From the NCBI GenBank assembly GCA_034401135.1, contig JAWZSP010000001.1, positions 1,612,001 through 1,676,000 of the forward strand: a stretch of DNA of 64,000 nt, given 5' to 3'. The position numbers were made by a program, and so were the translations under genes. The stretch is from Volutella citrinella (lineage: Eukaryota > Ascomycota > Sordariomycetes > Hypocreales > Nectriaceae). The notes beneath the pieces were generated by a model. The model was not told the origin of the DNA. It did no database searches and saw only the letters and a program-made list of their open reading frames with translations. This document shows positions 46,513-57,147 of the stretch, in pieces. Each line of letters starts with the position of its first letter. Position 1 is the stretch's first letter.

Positions 46513-49044
46513 CCGCAGGGACCTTGTGAGGCCTCGTTGAAGCTGCCGCGAGCGTTTCCCTACTTTGAGCGGACTAGGTGGGCTACAGGGTGATTTAAAG
46601 TAGAGAGGCAGAGTCGGAAGCTACCTTGCTTTAGCTGTGTTTAGTAGAGAAACAGGAGTGAGTGTCCCCAGTATGGCGGCGACGCCACAGGATGCGGAGA
46701 TGGTGCGAAGAGAGCTGATAATCAGACGTCTTCAGGTGTCAGGCGGGACTTTCCCCGGCATATGGCACAGCAGGAGGACACCCTCTCGCGACAGATCCTC
46801 GGTACGTAGGGCGCATCACGTTCGGCCGGGGGTTTTGCGAGAAGATTGCCGTTTCGGGACCTTTCCCCAGATTATCGGTGCGTGGACTCAGAGGTATCTG
46901 CTACAAACTGGCTCGACGAGTTGGCATTGGGCTGGTGGATGAAATCGAGGTGTCAGAGATGCCACCATTACCTGCTAGCATCCCGTGTCAATGCCAATGC
47001 CTTTGCCAGCAGCTTGTTTCTGTAACTGTGTAATGACGGCTGGCGTGGTGCGGACGGCCCCAAGTGCGGCCAGCCCGCTTCAAGCTCGGCATCCCGGCAA
47101 TCGGAATTCTCCCCGCAGGCTTGCCTTCGTCCTTCTTGGCCCGCTCCGCCAGTTGGGAATCATTATTTCCCAATCCAGCAATGGCCCAAGACCGCGGAAA
47201 CAAGTAGCTGCGGCGCCAGCAGCTGTAGTCGCAGCAGTCGCAGCAGTAGCAGCAACAGTACGCTTCCACCGAGGCTGAAATTTCTCAGATGCGGAGGCGG
47301 GGTAGAAATAATAGCAATGCCGAGGAAGGCTGGTGGTGCCACCATACAAGACTGACTGTACAAGGGGCACGTCACGCTGTGAAACTTGGAGGCGAGAATT
47401 GCGCAAGGCGGTCGGTACCTGATCGGTGCAAGAAAGGCAAGTAGCTGTTTGTAACCGATACCATCCATGCATTCATCTCAGATTAGAAATCCGGGCTGGA
47501 GCTGCAGGCAGAGTCGCTGTGGGCTTGCGAGGCTGCCTCTCCTCGCCATATCAGCCAAGGCGCAGGCGGCTTCGGGAATTGTTGCCCGGAGTGGAAATTT
47601 AGGTACCGTTGACGATAGGACATGGACTACTACTCCGGGCTGGTGGTCAAGTGGGGGGATGTTGGAGGCACTCTCGTAAGTAGCTATACGGCGAATAGAT
47701 ACCCCATCTGGTCGGCAGTCTGTTAGTGCCCCGCGGCAGGATAAGGGAGGGTGGCTTCGGATGCCGAATCCCACTCCCGGCCATGCGCGCGCCGAACCTC
47801 TGTCTGTCTCTGGCTGGACAGAGTCATGCAAACTGGTCCCGCCCCCATGTTCGACCGCGGAGCGGTAGCGATGGGCGGGAAGAAGGGAATCAAGGAGGTG
47901 CACTGAGAGAAAAGGGGGAGAAGGAAAAAGAAAAGTGTTGAGTTGATGTAAAAGCGAATGCAAGGGAACAGAGTTGAAGAAGACGATGAGTGGAACATCC
48001 GAATAAGAGATCCAGAAGACATGCAGTTCATGGCCAATATTATTAGATGTTAAATGGACTTCCGCTGAATGGCAGTTGCTGGGCCTGCTGGGCCAGGGTG
48101 TGGAGAGCGACAGAGAAACAAAAAGACGGTAACGGGGGGTGGGAAATCCCGGGCGGCGTATTCGTACCTGGCGGAACAGCACCGTGCAAGTCACTGATAA
48201 GTTACCTGAACTTACCTAGACTCCGTTAAACCAGTCGAACGTTGGGAGGGCCCTGGCAAATCACGTCGCGGCGGCGGTAATTTCGCGACGTGTGATTGGC
48301 TTGCTGGCAGCCGTGCCAGTGAGCCGCGTTCCTTTGCCGTTCCTGGACAGGGCCTCCTCTTGGGTCTCGGAATCGGAACTGGGGGCGGCCGAATCGTACC
48401 AGCCAGCGCCCCGAGCCATTAGGGGCCTGCAGGGCCCTGTTGGGGTAGACCTTTTGGCGGAGAGGCACCCATGGCTGCCCTGTGAGAATCGCAGGGGCGC
48501 TGAAGTGTTTTGGCAATTGGGTTGCTGGCCGCTGGGGACACTGGAACCCGGGCCTCCAAGCGGAGCCACCCGGCTTGACAGATGCCCTGTGCCGAGCAGC
48601 AGCACGGTGGGTTGTATCCATGTACATGGTACTCGGACGGGCACAGCGAAGTAGCATGATGAGGGGAGGGGTTGTGGACTGGTGGTGGTGGTGGATGGAT
48701 TTGATGGATGCTCGTGGCAAGTCATGGAGCCACAGCACGCCTGGGCAGTGGGCAATTGGTAGTGGACATCGCGCAGAGGGCAACACAGACCGGTACACAG
48801 CGACCGGCAGGGGGGTGGAGCACCTTCCTCCCATCCCCGGCACGGCGCTCTCGACTCCGTCCTTTTACTACCGGCCGCCGCCTCTTCTTCCAGCAAACGC
48901 TGACTTGTCATTCCCTCTGCTTCGCTCATCTGCCACCTCCTCCTCTTCCTTCCACCTCCTCGAGTCCTCGACGACGCTGTGCGAACCCGATCCTCTCCTT
49001 CCTCCCACCCCAACAACCACAACAACCACCACAACACCGCCGCC
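46513..49044. other. Gene-poor stretch upstream of cytochrome b5
   Basis: No gene was recognised. It holds a GCAG/CAGCAG-rich run near 47207-47260 and C/T-rich promoter-like sequence in the final 150 nt. A minus-strand open frame at 47478-48194 has no family features and is treated as chance. Confidence 0.5.
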
Positions 49045-49595
49045 ATGTCTGAGGCCAAGGTCTTCACCTTCCAGGATGTTGCCGAGCACAACACCAAGAA
49101 CGACGTCTACATGGTCGTTCACGACAAGGTCTACGACTGCACCAAGTTCCTCGATGAGCACCCGTATGTCTCGCCATTTCCCCTCCCCCCTTCCTCTCGG
49201 TTCGCTTGCTAACGGCTCCCATGCAGTGGTGGTGAGGAGGTGATGCTCGACGTCGCTGGCCAGGATGCCACCGAGGCTTTCGAAGATGTCGGCCACAGTG
49301 ACGAGGCCCGCGAGGCTCTTGACCGTCTCTACATTGGCGAGCTGAGGCGCCTGGTGAGTCCAAAACAATCCACCCCTTCAATTGCGTGTCGCAAATGCTA
49401 ACAACGTACCCTCAGCCCGGCGACCCTGGCCCTGCTCACCCCGCCGTCACCCATGGCCACGGAGCTGTTGTCAAGGCCGAGCACACTGGCATTGGCATGG
49501 GCGCCTACGCTGTTGCTGTCGTCTTCGCTGCTGGCGCCTACTTCGGTTACCAGTACCTCCAGGCCCAGGCCGCAGTCGCTAAGCACGCCGCTTAA
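49045..49595 (+). CDS. CYB5: Cytochrome b5, tail-anchored
   Basis: An ER-membrane electron carrier for fatty-acid desaturases, sterol enzymes and P450s. Exons are 49045-49163, 49227-49353 and 49416-49595, giving 141 aa. Introns are 63 and 62 nt with GTATGT and GTGAGT donors. The heme-binding domain is complete, with axial ligands His39 in DEHPGGEE and His63 in DVGHSDEA. A hydrophobic C-terminal segment (about residues 112-132, [20 protein letters not shown]) and a short polar tail form the membrane anchor. There is no N-terminal signal. Length and architecture are those of the microsomal form. Confidence 0.97.
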
Positions 49596-50467
49596 GCTGC
49601 CACCTGCGCGATGCACTAACCACTGTCGCAGTCTCCCCAGGACCATTTTGGTCGGAGAGCAACTGTGACTCTACGAGGGAGGAGGTGGACGCAGGGGACG
49701 CATTGGCGTGTGAGGCTCTCTTCGCGCGTGCACGGTATAGTCCGCTCGCTGTGAAGAGATGGTGCGGTGGGCCGCGATTCACATGCTCGGCGCCCCTTTG
49801 TACATCTTCCTCGATGACATTTTTTTGTTGGGGGCGGAGCCTAATAAAGAGCCGGGCTTGCGCCCACTCATGGACCGTGCCTGCGCACGGCAGGCGTGCC
49901 TATAGGAGCATTGGTGTTGCCATGGGAAAGAACTATTTACCGCATCAAGGGAGAAAGAGATGCGCGGCAGTAGAATATGGATATCCGGCATTTTACGTTG
50001 TTTTAATCAATAAAGAGGACTGATCCCTTTCCATTTGACTTGTTAAAGTTTTGTTGCCCCCCCCGGTCGGCGTACCAATTTTTTTTTTCTCGGCAGCCCC
50101 TGTCGAAACAAACTCTCGTCTGGCAAATGTGACGAGCCAATTCGGCAAGGCTGAGAGGGGTCGCACATGTTCGGCGCGAAATGGCAATCTGGCGCCAGAG
50201 GCTCTGAGTTGGCGTGTCCCACCAGACCTTGACCAGACCTTGCGCCTGCGCCATAATTAGTTGCGCCACATCTCCCAGGCATCAGCCTCGCCTCACCTCG
50301 CTCACGGATCAACGTCAAAGTTGACTTCTTTGTCAACCCAAATCCCTCTTGGCTCCGTCTTCCTTTCCGCCTCCAGTCTCCTTTGTTTTGTCGCCTCTCT
50401 CCCTCCTCCCCCATCTCTTCTTTTGTACCCGCCCTTGGAGAGAGCCGTGCCCCGAACGTCGCCCATC
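49596..50467. other. Intergenic region
   Basis: 872 nt between cytochrome b5 and TFIIE beta. No gene was seen. The last 200 nt are pyrimidine-rich, a likely leader of the TFIIE gene. Confidence 0.5.
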
Positions 50468-51361
50468 ATGTCATATCTCGAGAAGCAGTCATCTGCCTTC
50501 AACCGAACCCTCGCCTCGGCCGCCAGCAAGATCTCCAACCCATCGACCGTCAAGGCAGCCTCGCTCGCTCCGCCATCGCCGTCGCCGTCGGCTGCATCGG
50601 ACCCCAACACACCAACGACCAAGCGCAAGCGCGATGCCCCGAAAGACATCTTTTCGCAGCCAGCCAACACTGGGAGTGGTAATGTTGTCGAGACGAATAT
50701 GACCTTCGCCGTCGAGTACCTCAAGAAGAAGGGCGAGCAAAAGACCATTACGGAGATCATCGATCATCTGAGCCTCAACAAATTCTCCGACGAGCACAAA
50801 AGCAATCTCGCCCAGGGCCTTCGCCGCCATCCGCGAGTCGACTGGAAGCCCGACGCCAGCCTCAGCGAGCAGACATGGCAAACGGGCATGTACTCGCACC
50901 GGCCCATTATCCCCGATGTCAAGGACGCAACGTCGCTCCTGGCGCATCTGCAGCGCAAGACGGACGCCTCGGGCCTGTTGTTCAAGGACCTCAAGGACGG
51001 CTGGCCCGACTGCGAGGAGACCCTGAATCAGCTGGAGCGGGAGCACAAGATCCTGATAGTGCGCACTAAGAAGGACAATCTGCCAAGATCTGTGTGGCCC
51101 AACGATGCATCGCTCCATCACTCGGTCCAGCCCGAATTCCAGCTTATGTGGCACCGCGTGCCCATCCCCAGCACCGAGGACATGCATCGCAAGCTGGTCA
51201 ACGTCGGGCAGAAGCCCACGAGCGAGGATCCGCGCAAGGCGGTCCAGGGCGTGGGCGCCAAGCCCAAGGCGCAGCGCAAGCGCGCGGGCAAGCGCGCCGG
51301 AAAGGCGACCAACGTGCACATGGCGCACCTGATGCAGGACTACAGCAACCTACGGCGATAG
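50468..51361 (+). CDS. TFA2: Transcription initiation factor TFIIE, beta subunit
   Basis: Part of the RNA polymerase II pre-initiation complex, recruiting and regulating TFIIH. Intronless, 297 aa from the ATG at 50468 (MSYLEKQSSAFNRTLASAASK). The N-terminal Ser/Pro/Ala-rich region is followed by the TFIIE beta core winged-helix domain (about residues 80-150; VEYLKKKGEQKTITEIIDHL and LKRHPRV-like LRRHPRVDWKP). A second winged-helix-like segment follows (DLKDGWPDCEETLNQLEREHKILI). The tail is strongly basic (AQRKRAGKRAGKATN) and ends in a short helix. The frame is open further upstream, but no family similarity precedes this ATG. Confidence 0.93.
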   Translation: MSYLEKQSSAFNRTLASAASKISNPSTVKAASLAPPSPSPSAASDPNTPTTKRKRDAPKDIFSQPANTGSGNVVETNMTFAVEYLKKKGEQKTITEIIDHLSLNKFSDEHKSNLAQGLRRHPRVDWKPDASLSEQTWQTGMYSHRPIIPDVKDATSLLAHLQRKTDASGLLFKDLKDGWPDCEETLNQLEREHKILIVRTKKDNLPRSVWPNDASLHHSVQPEFQLMWHRVPIPSTEDMHRKLVNVGQKPTSEDPRKAVQGVGAKPKAQRKRAGKRAGKATNVHMAHLMQDYSNLRR

Positions 51362-51999
51362 CGGTTGGATGTGTGGTTCGCATTCGGGGAGGGTTTCTGG
51401 GGTGGCATTTCAGGTGACTCGGGGGCAGAGGGGCAAAAAAAGAAGACAGCAGCGTGTTTGTCTAGGTTGCTGCCATGCTTTGTACGGCGTTTTCGGGGCA
51501 CGTGGGGAGATTTCCTTCTCGGTTTGTTTGGAGCAAAGCAAGAACCAGGCAGTTCCATCATCCTTCCGCAATGGCGTTCTGATCAAAACACAGGGGTGGG
51601 CTCATTTTTTTTCATTTTATTTTATGTTTTCCTTGCTGCTCAATTCTTCCCCCTTTAATGACTCGGCCGAGCTAGGTACAGACATGTGGCCGCGATGCTA
51701 TAAAAAGATATGCGGCGTAGACAAGGAGCTTGACTACAAGCAAAAATACCAACATGAACCAGCGATATTGACTTCCTCATATGAGAGTCTGCCTCGTCTT
51801 TGATATCCTCTTCCAGCACCCGTGATGCGTATGTTTGGGTACGTCACAGTCCTTCTTTTGATGAATGCAGATTGCTTCTTTTTCCCAAAAGCACTGGTTG
51901 GCTGTGACCAGATCCCCATCCCAGTGCTTGACCCCGCTCTGTTTTCACCTCCCGTTTTTCCCCCTCCCATTCTTCCCACTCCCACTTTCGCTCCGCCTG
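51362..51999. other. Convergent intergenic region
   Basis: 638 nt between the TFIIE beta and FrnE-like stop codons. No gene was seen; it includes T-rich 3' UTR-like sequence near 51600-51660. Confidence 0.5.
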
Positions 52000-52760
52000 T
52001 CACGCGTGTCGGTCCTCCAGCAAGACTCTCTCGAACATCCGGTCATAAATGTCCTCGTCTTGGTAGCCGTTGATGATGAAGCGCCCCTGGACACACACTC
52101 GAGGCACGGCTTGGACCCTGTTGCTCCCCTTGGTTGCCGCAAGCACCTCGGCGGCGAGCACGCGCGCGGTGTCGTCGCTCGCGAGACCAATGCGCGTCAG
52201 ATGAGGGTCGAGACGGCCGACGCTCGTGCCGACCTCGACCAGCCACTCCTGGTCCGTGAGGTCGTGGCCGGTCTCGAAGTGGCCCCTGAAGAGGGCATCG
52301 ACGACGTCACTCTGGATAGGCGGCGAGTCGGGTGGTTGGCGCGCGAGGGCGACGAGACGGTGGGCGGCTTGCGACGGCCCCGTGTTTCCGCTGAGGTCGA
52401 AGGTGATGCCCTCATTCTTGCCCGTCTCCTGGAGGCGGGAGACGAAGTCCCGAAAGGTCTCGTCCGTGACGTTCGGATCGCTGTCATGGATCGTCTCGTA
52501 GAAGTCGAGCTTATTGCCTATCGCCGAGTGGTGTGTTAGCGAGAGCCTGGACCAGACAATGGGGGAGGAGAGGCCGTTATCAGCAAGACGTACGCACCCT
52601 TTTCCGCGGCGGGGTGGAGCAGGAAAGGCTGCCACAGGACTTCAAATCTGACGCCTGGATTCAACGCCTTGAACTTGGTCATGGCTTTGTCGAGGCTGCG
52701 CTTGGTGAGATAGCACCACGGGCACAGGAGGTCGGCGTGTACTACGATCCCGATGCGCAT
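52000..52760 (-). CDS. FrnE/DsbA-like thioredoxin-fold oxidoreductase
   Basis: Thiol-disulfide oxidoreductase or glutathione-dependent isomerase-like enzyme. Exons are 52760-52598 and 52517-52000, giving 226 aa, the usual FrnE size. The 80-nt intron has donor GTGCGT, branch GCTAAC and acceptor GATAG. The N-terminal strand is followed by the redox motif CPWC at residues 13-16 (DLLCPWCYLTKRSL). A helical insertion comes next, and the fold closes with VQAVPRVCVQGRFIINGYQD, which carries the cis-Pro and the substrate loop. No targeting signal is seen, so it is probably cytosolic. It could act on polyketide intermediates, as FrnE does, or in general redox repair. Confidence 0.92.
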
Positions 52761-53780
52761 CGCGAAACCGGACCCCCCACCCTCCGTGGCCTGCGGGACA
52801 GTTGGCTGGTTCGACGAAATAGCACCGGGTAGTGTGGCAGGTTTGTCTTCCTAGATTGGCGATTGGGCAGGGCCAGCTCTGGGTGGGAGGATCGAGGGAA
52901 CAAAACGGCAATGGCAGCAGAAGACAGGACTGTCGACGGTGACGGCGACGGTGACGGCAACGGCTGGGCATCAAGAGCAACGACAGCTTCAGCAAGCCAC
53001 CGATTGACGAAGATTCAAGACACTTTCCCGCTCTGGGCTGGTCCGCGGTCGATCCCAAAGAGTCAATTGGCACTTGGGAGAGCTCTCTGCGTCTAATGAG
53101 CCGCCGTCGACGGGCCCTATAAACCCAATCCACCGTTCCAAGACGGGCATCACTTGTCCGGTCCAGGCCCAGGCCCTAAGACTGGTACGACCAGCTCAAG
53201 TCGCCCCCTTGGACAAGATCCCCTGCTCGCTGTCAATGCCATTGACCGAGGCGCACGACACCAATGAGACCGGGCAGTCGGGGCGCTGTGGCAGGCAAAG
53301 GTGACAACAGGTCATGCCACGCCGTTGCAGCACCTGCATATCGGCGGTCACTGATCGTATCATGTGTTATGCGACGGCCCCTCACTGATTTTTGAATTTG
53401 TCGACGATAAGTAATCATTAAATCCATCCCAGGCTCATCATAGGCGCATCGCGGTGCTCCCGCCATCGCCCCACAGCGCCACATGCGCGCCGGCCCCGTT
53501 CTGTTCGGCTCGAAAAGTCCCGGGCATGGGCCGCCTGGCTGGGTACGACTCACCTCGGAAACCTGGGGAAAGCTCTGGGAGCTGATGTGGTCAGAGCACA
53601 AGGCCCGGACAGAGTACTAGTCTACTGTACTCCGCTAAGGGTGCCAATCAGCGCACCGCCAGCGGTGGATGCCCCAATACTTGCAGCATGGAATGCCGCC
53701 CCCTCCAACCTCACTGTGACCTTTTTATCCTTACCCACACAGTCTCTTTGTCCCCACCCAACAAGCCGACAACAACCACC
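52761..53780. other. Intergenic region
   Basis: 1.02 kb between the FrnE-like start and the small Cys-rich ORF. No gene was recognised. Confidence 0.5.
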
Positions 53781-54167
53781 ATGTCAGCTTGCACTAGGTG
53801 TGGGCGGTGTTTCGTCAAGACGCTCTCTTGCCCTAGTTGTCCGTAGTACGCCTCCATGTGCCTGCCCAACGAAGCACGGCACGCAAGATGCTACAACCAC
53901 CTGGAAGACGACGCCCTGGAATACGACCCCGAGCCCAAGCTCCGAAACAGTCGCCCCCGGGTCCGCGCCCATGAATCTTTTGACCGTGAGATCTACCCGA
54001 AGATTTCAGACTATTCCGAAGTAATTGAAGCAGGCCTCTATATATTTCAAGACCTTGAAGTTAACGGGGCGGCCTCCATCAAGGAGGTAATGAATTTTTT
54101 GAGAAGGCGGGATGGGCCTGCGACTCTCCAGACTGAAGAAGAGCCGTCGATTGATGTTCTGGTTTAG
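53781..54167 (+). CDS. Small Cys-rich hypothetical protein interrupted by an in-frame TAG (spliced, read through, or broken)
   Basis: Function not recognised. From the ATG at 53781 the frame reads MSACTRCGRCFVKTLSCPSCP and hits TAG at 53844-53846. The same frame then continues for more than 100 codons through ARHARCYNHLEDDALEYDP and FDREIYPKISDYSEVIEAGLYIF to TAG 54165-54167. The paired CxxC motifs suggest a zinc ribbon. A 45-nt intron at 53843-53887 (donor GTAGTA, acceptor GCAAG) would remove the stop in frame and give 113 aa. Read-through would give 128 aa including the stop position. A nonsense-mutated gene is also possible. The downstream acidic half looks coding in composition. Confidence 0.4.
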
Positions 54168-54511
54168 TTTACAGAGCCACAAGTATTGCAACGCTTTCAT
54201 CAGAAACGAAAGCCGATAGACCGAACTTGGCAGACTATGCGCAGACGAGGCATGAGCACTGTGAGCAATTGGAGGCAGGAAAGAAACCATTTTCCTTCCA
54301 AGGAATACCTATACGAGAAACCAATTGGGATTGACTATCAGGGCTCTTTCAGCATCATGGGCTGCGATTGCAAATTCCCTGCTGGTATGTGTGGCGATGA
54401 TCGCACCATCTTATGTATCGATCTAGATTCTAGATCCAGGCCACCAGCATCCTCGCTTAGATGCAACCAAAGCCCGAAATTCCGACCCAGCCAGTGCGGC
54501 CCAATGACGAC
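54168..54511. other. Convergent intergenic region
   Basis: 344 nt between the Cys-rich ORF and the Nudix stop codon; nothing recognised. Confidence 0.5.
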
Positions 54512-55081
54512 CTATTGCGAGCCCCCAGCTGATCGGCCTTTGACGAGGGTCACGGCCCGGCGGAGGATTTCACGATCCGTCTCAAAGGTCAATGTCTCCA
54601 GCGCCAAGTCGAGGCTGAAGAAGCGGGGCTCAAAGGCTGCCTCTCCGCGGAGCCCTCCTAGGGGGTTGTCGCCATCCTGCGCCGTCGTTGTGGTAGCGAC
54701 GAACCACCATATCACCTTGGCGTTGTTGTTCCCTCTCAATTGTCGTAGCGTGAACATGAACGGCTCCGTGACCCCAGCGTGGACCCGTACCGTGTCCGGG
54801 GCGTTCGCATCCTCCGATGGGCTCGGGGCCCGGGTCGCCATGGTCATCGGTAGCAGCTGACAATTGTAGCCTGTCTCTTCGCGGACCTCCCGGACGGCAG
54901 CCTCTGCTCGGCTCTCGCCACAGTTGCGTCGTCCCTTGGCGAGGAGCCACTTGCCGCTTGGTCGGTGCTGGATCAGGCATACCCGTGGCTCCGGGCCGTC
55001 GAGGTCGAAAAGGACGGCCCCGCAGCTCTCCACGAACTCCTCGGCTGTGTATTGGGTTATCGGAAGGGGCGATGCTGCCAT
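54512..55081 (-). CDS. Nudix hydrolase
   Basis: A pyrophosphohydrolase of the Nudix superfamily, most likely cleaving a nucleoside diphosphate-linked or diphosphate substrate. Intronless, 189 aa from the ATG at 55081 (MAASPLPITQY). The Nudix box spans residues 50-72 and fits GX5EX7REUXEEXGU exactly (Gly50, Glu56, Arg64-Glu65, Glu68-Glu69, Gly71). The preceding SCGAVLFDLDG strand and SGKWLLAKG are typical of the fold. The C-terminal half has a helical segment LDLALETLTFETDREILRRAV. The substrate cannot be deduced. The frame is open upstream to 55357 but has no family-like sequence there. Confidence 0.92.
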   Translation of the reverse strand: MAASPLPITQYTAEEFVESCGAVLFDLDGPEPRVCLIQHRPSGKWLLAKGRRNCGESRAEAAVREVREETGYNCQLLPMTMATRAPSPSEDANAPDTVRVHAGVTEPFMFTLRQLRGNNNAKVIWWFVATTTTAQDGDNPLGGLRGEAAFEPRFFSLDLALETLTFETDREILRRAVTLVKGRSAGGSQ

Positions 55082-55547
55082 GGCTTGGACCGGCGTCAGG
55101 TCGGGAGTGTAGAGACTGCAGGAATGCAGAAATCCGTCTTGGTTGAAATCTTTCTTCCTCCTCTTTGATGTTGCGCTCGACCTGCATGGCAAACCAGGCA
55201 GACACCGCTCCCGACCCACCCTGAGATTCGTTGCGTGAACTGCCCATGAACTCTTGAGTGGATCTACGCATGGGAATTTCACCATGATTAACGCCGCTTC
55301 AGACCTGTTACTCAGGGTTATCTGACAAACATGCCTCTGGTATGTCTCGGACATCACAGCCAGCGTGCCAAAGAATGCACCTCGCAGGAACTGTGATTTA
55401 TTTCAGAAGTCGTCTCGAAACACACATCGCGCAGCCACGCTCATGAAGTCATCTATAGGAGGTTGGTACATGACCACGACGCAGACCTTTTAGTCCAGCC
55501 AATGCTGCGTCTCGTCCCGCAACACTGAACCAACGGATACAGCACGC
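55082..55547. other. Intergenic region
   Basis: 466 nt between the Nudix start and the capping protein stop, both on the minus strand; nothing recognised. Confidence 0.5.
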
Positions 55548-56721
55548 CTATCGTCTAGAGCCGCCGCCGCCGATATCCTGGCCCAGCCTGTAGCCGGTCA
55601 CGCGATCCCACTCAATCTTCTGCCTCGTCACCGGCAGCTGTCGTCGCAGACCCTTGAAGGCACCCTCGCTAAGGCTCACGAAGCCTCGGTTAAGCTCCTC
55701 CTGGTATTTCTTCTCAGTGGTGGAAATCTCCTTGACAATGCCCGCGCCGTTGCCGGACGGGATCGAGGCTGTGACGGGCTTGTTGGTCAGGAGTCGCACG
55801 TTTCCGTCCTCGTAGTAGTGCACGTCCACCTTGACGGAGCCCTCGAGGCCCCCAGTCGAAGGGTCAAAGATGTACAACGATCGCCAGCGGCCGTTCCTGC
55901 TTGCATTAGCCTTGCCGTCGGCTGGCACCTCATCTCCGTCACGATCTTACCAGAAGTTGTTGGGGCTGTACTTGTTGCCAACAATGACAATGGCAATCTT
56001 GGAGTCGGAATCGATGGGGTAGACGCCGTGGGCGGCATTGGCGAAGTGCTCCTGCACGTAGGTGCCTAGGTTCTTGAGGGTGGATTTCCTGGAGGCTTTG
56101 TTAGTTGCTCGCCGTCAATCGTGCACCCCTCATCTCTACTCACACAAGGTCGGCTTGGGAGCCCTCTAGAACGTAGCTCTGCACAGCGCTGGCTTTCTGC
56201 GAACCTGTCAGCCACTCCATTCACGTCTTGCCATTTTCTGGGCCAACCCACTTGTGTAGCATGGTCGAAGGCGAAGCTGGAGGAGCTCTCGACATCAAAG
56301 TACCGGCCATCGCCGAGGGAGTTGTGCGAGCTGATGACGACCTTGTGAAAGTTATGTAATGAGCCGCAGTGTCCTATACGATCCCGTGCGTATCATCTAC
56401 GTACCGGCTGACTGCTGCCCGGCAGCTTCACCGTCACAAGCTGCTCCTCATTATACTTCTCGAAGGCGGGGGCCAGGTCGGAAACGATGGAGGGGTTGTC
56501 GGTAAGGATCTTGATATCTGCAGTACGGAGTCAGCACCCTGTGCATGCAAGGGGATATTCGTGCGGCTATCGGACCTGCAACAACGTCTGCAAGCTGTCG
56601 TGTCGTTTGCTGTTAGCTGATAATGCTGGGCGATGACGCGGAGTCGCGGGGGCGGCGCTGGACGAACCTCTCCGGGGGGCGCGCCCTCGACAAAGGCCGA
56701 GACGATCTCGAGCTCGGACAT
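55548..56721 (-). CDS. CAP1: F-actin capping protein, alpha subunit
   Basis: Forms a heterodimer with the beta subunit to cap actin filament barbed ends in actin patches. Seven exons: 56721-56668, 56594-56576, 56517-56405, 56341-56252, 56196-56144, 56088-55951 and 55896-55548, giving 271 aa, the usual length. Exon 2 is only 19 nt (LADVVA plus one base) and is needed to join GAPPGE to DIKILTDNPSIV. Family blocks are ISSHNSLGDGRYFD, GTYVQEHFANAAHGVYPI, YSPNNFWNGRWRSLYIF and VHYYEDGNVRLLT. The C-terminal tentacle (QLPVTRQKIEWDRVTGYRLGQDI) is complete, followed by a Gly-rich end. All six introns are 54-73 nt with standard GT..AG ends. Confidence 0.95.
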
Positions 56722-57147
56722 GGTGCAAAGCAGGACTACGCTCGAGGGAGAAGAGGGTAGGGGCAGATACGGCGGTGACGGGGCTTTCGGTGGTGGCGTG
56801 GAAGCTCAATGCATCTGACCTCAATCGGGAGCAGGGGGAAACTGGGAGGCGGGGCAGTAGCTTGGGAGCGTGGAACAGAGCAGTGGGGACGTGATGCTGC
56901 ACCGTTAGTGCAGTACTGTAAAGCCCCGCTATTTATTTGGGCCCAACGAGTACTGTTCTATCGTACATGTTCACTTGGAGATTGATGACCTGAAAACAGC
57001 TTCGATTTCTGATCGTACCTGTCCCGTTACAGGATACATCTAATAAAGCAGCTACAGTATGGATGACCGGTTCGAATAACACTGCCCCAGTTTCTACTTC
57101 TGCCTACCGCTCATGGCGTCTCATCCTTGCGAAGGTGTTTCGCTAGC
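56722..57147. other. Intergenic region
   Basis: 426 nt between the capping protein start and the E1 beta stop. No gene was seen. Confidence 0.5.

Noticed and set aside
47478..48194. 238-codon minus-strand frame upstream of cytochrome b5
   Set aside because: No domain or signal; translation reflects C/T-rich promoter-like DNA.
57065..57095. tRNA B-box-like GGTTCGAAT
   Set aside because: No matching A box at the right distance and no cloverleaf could be drawn.
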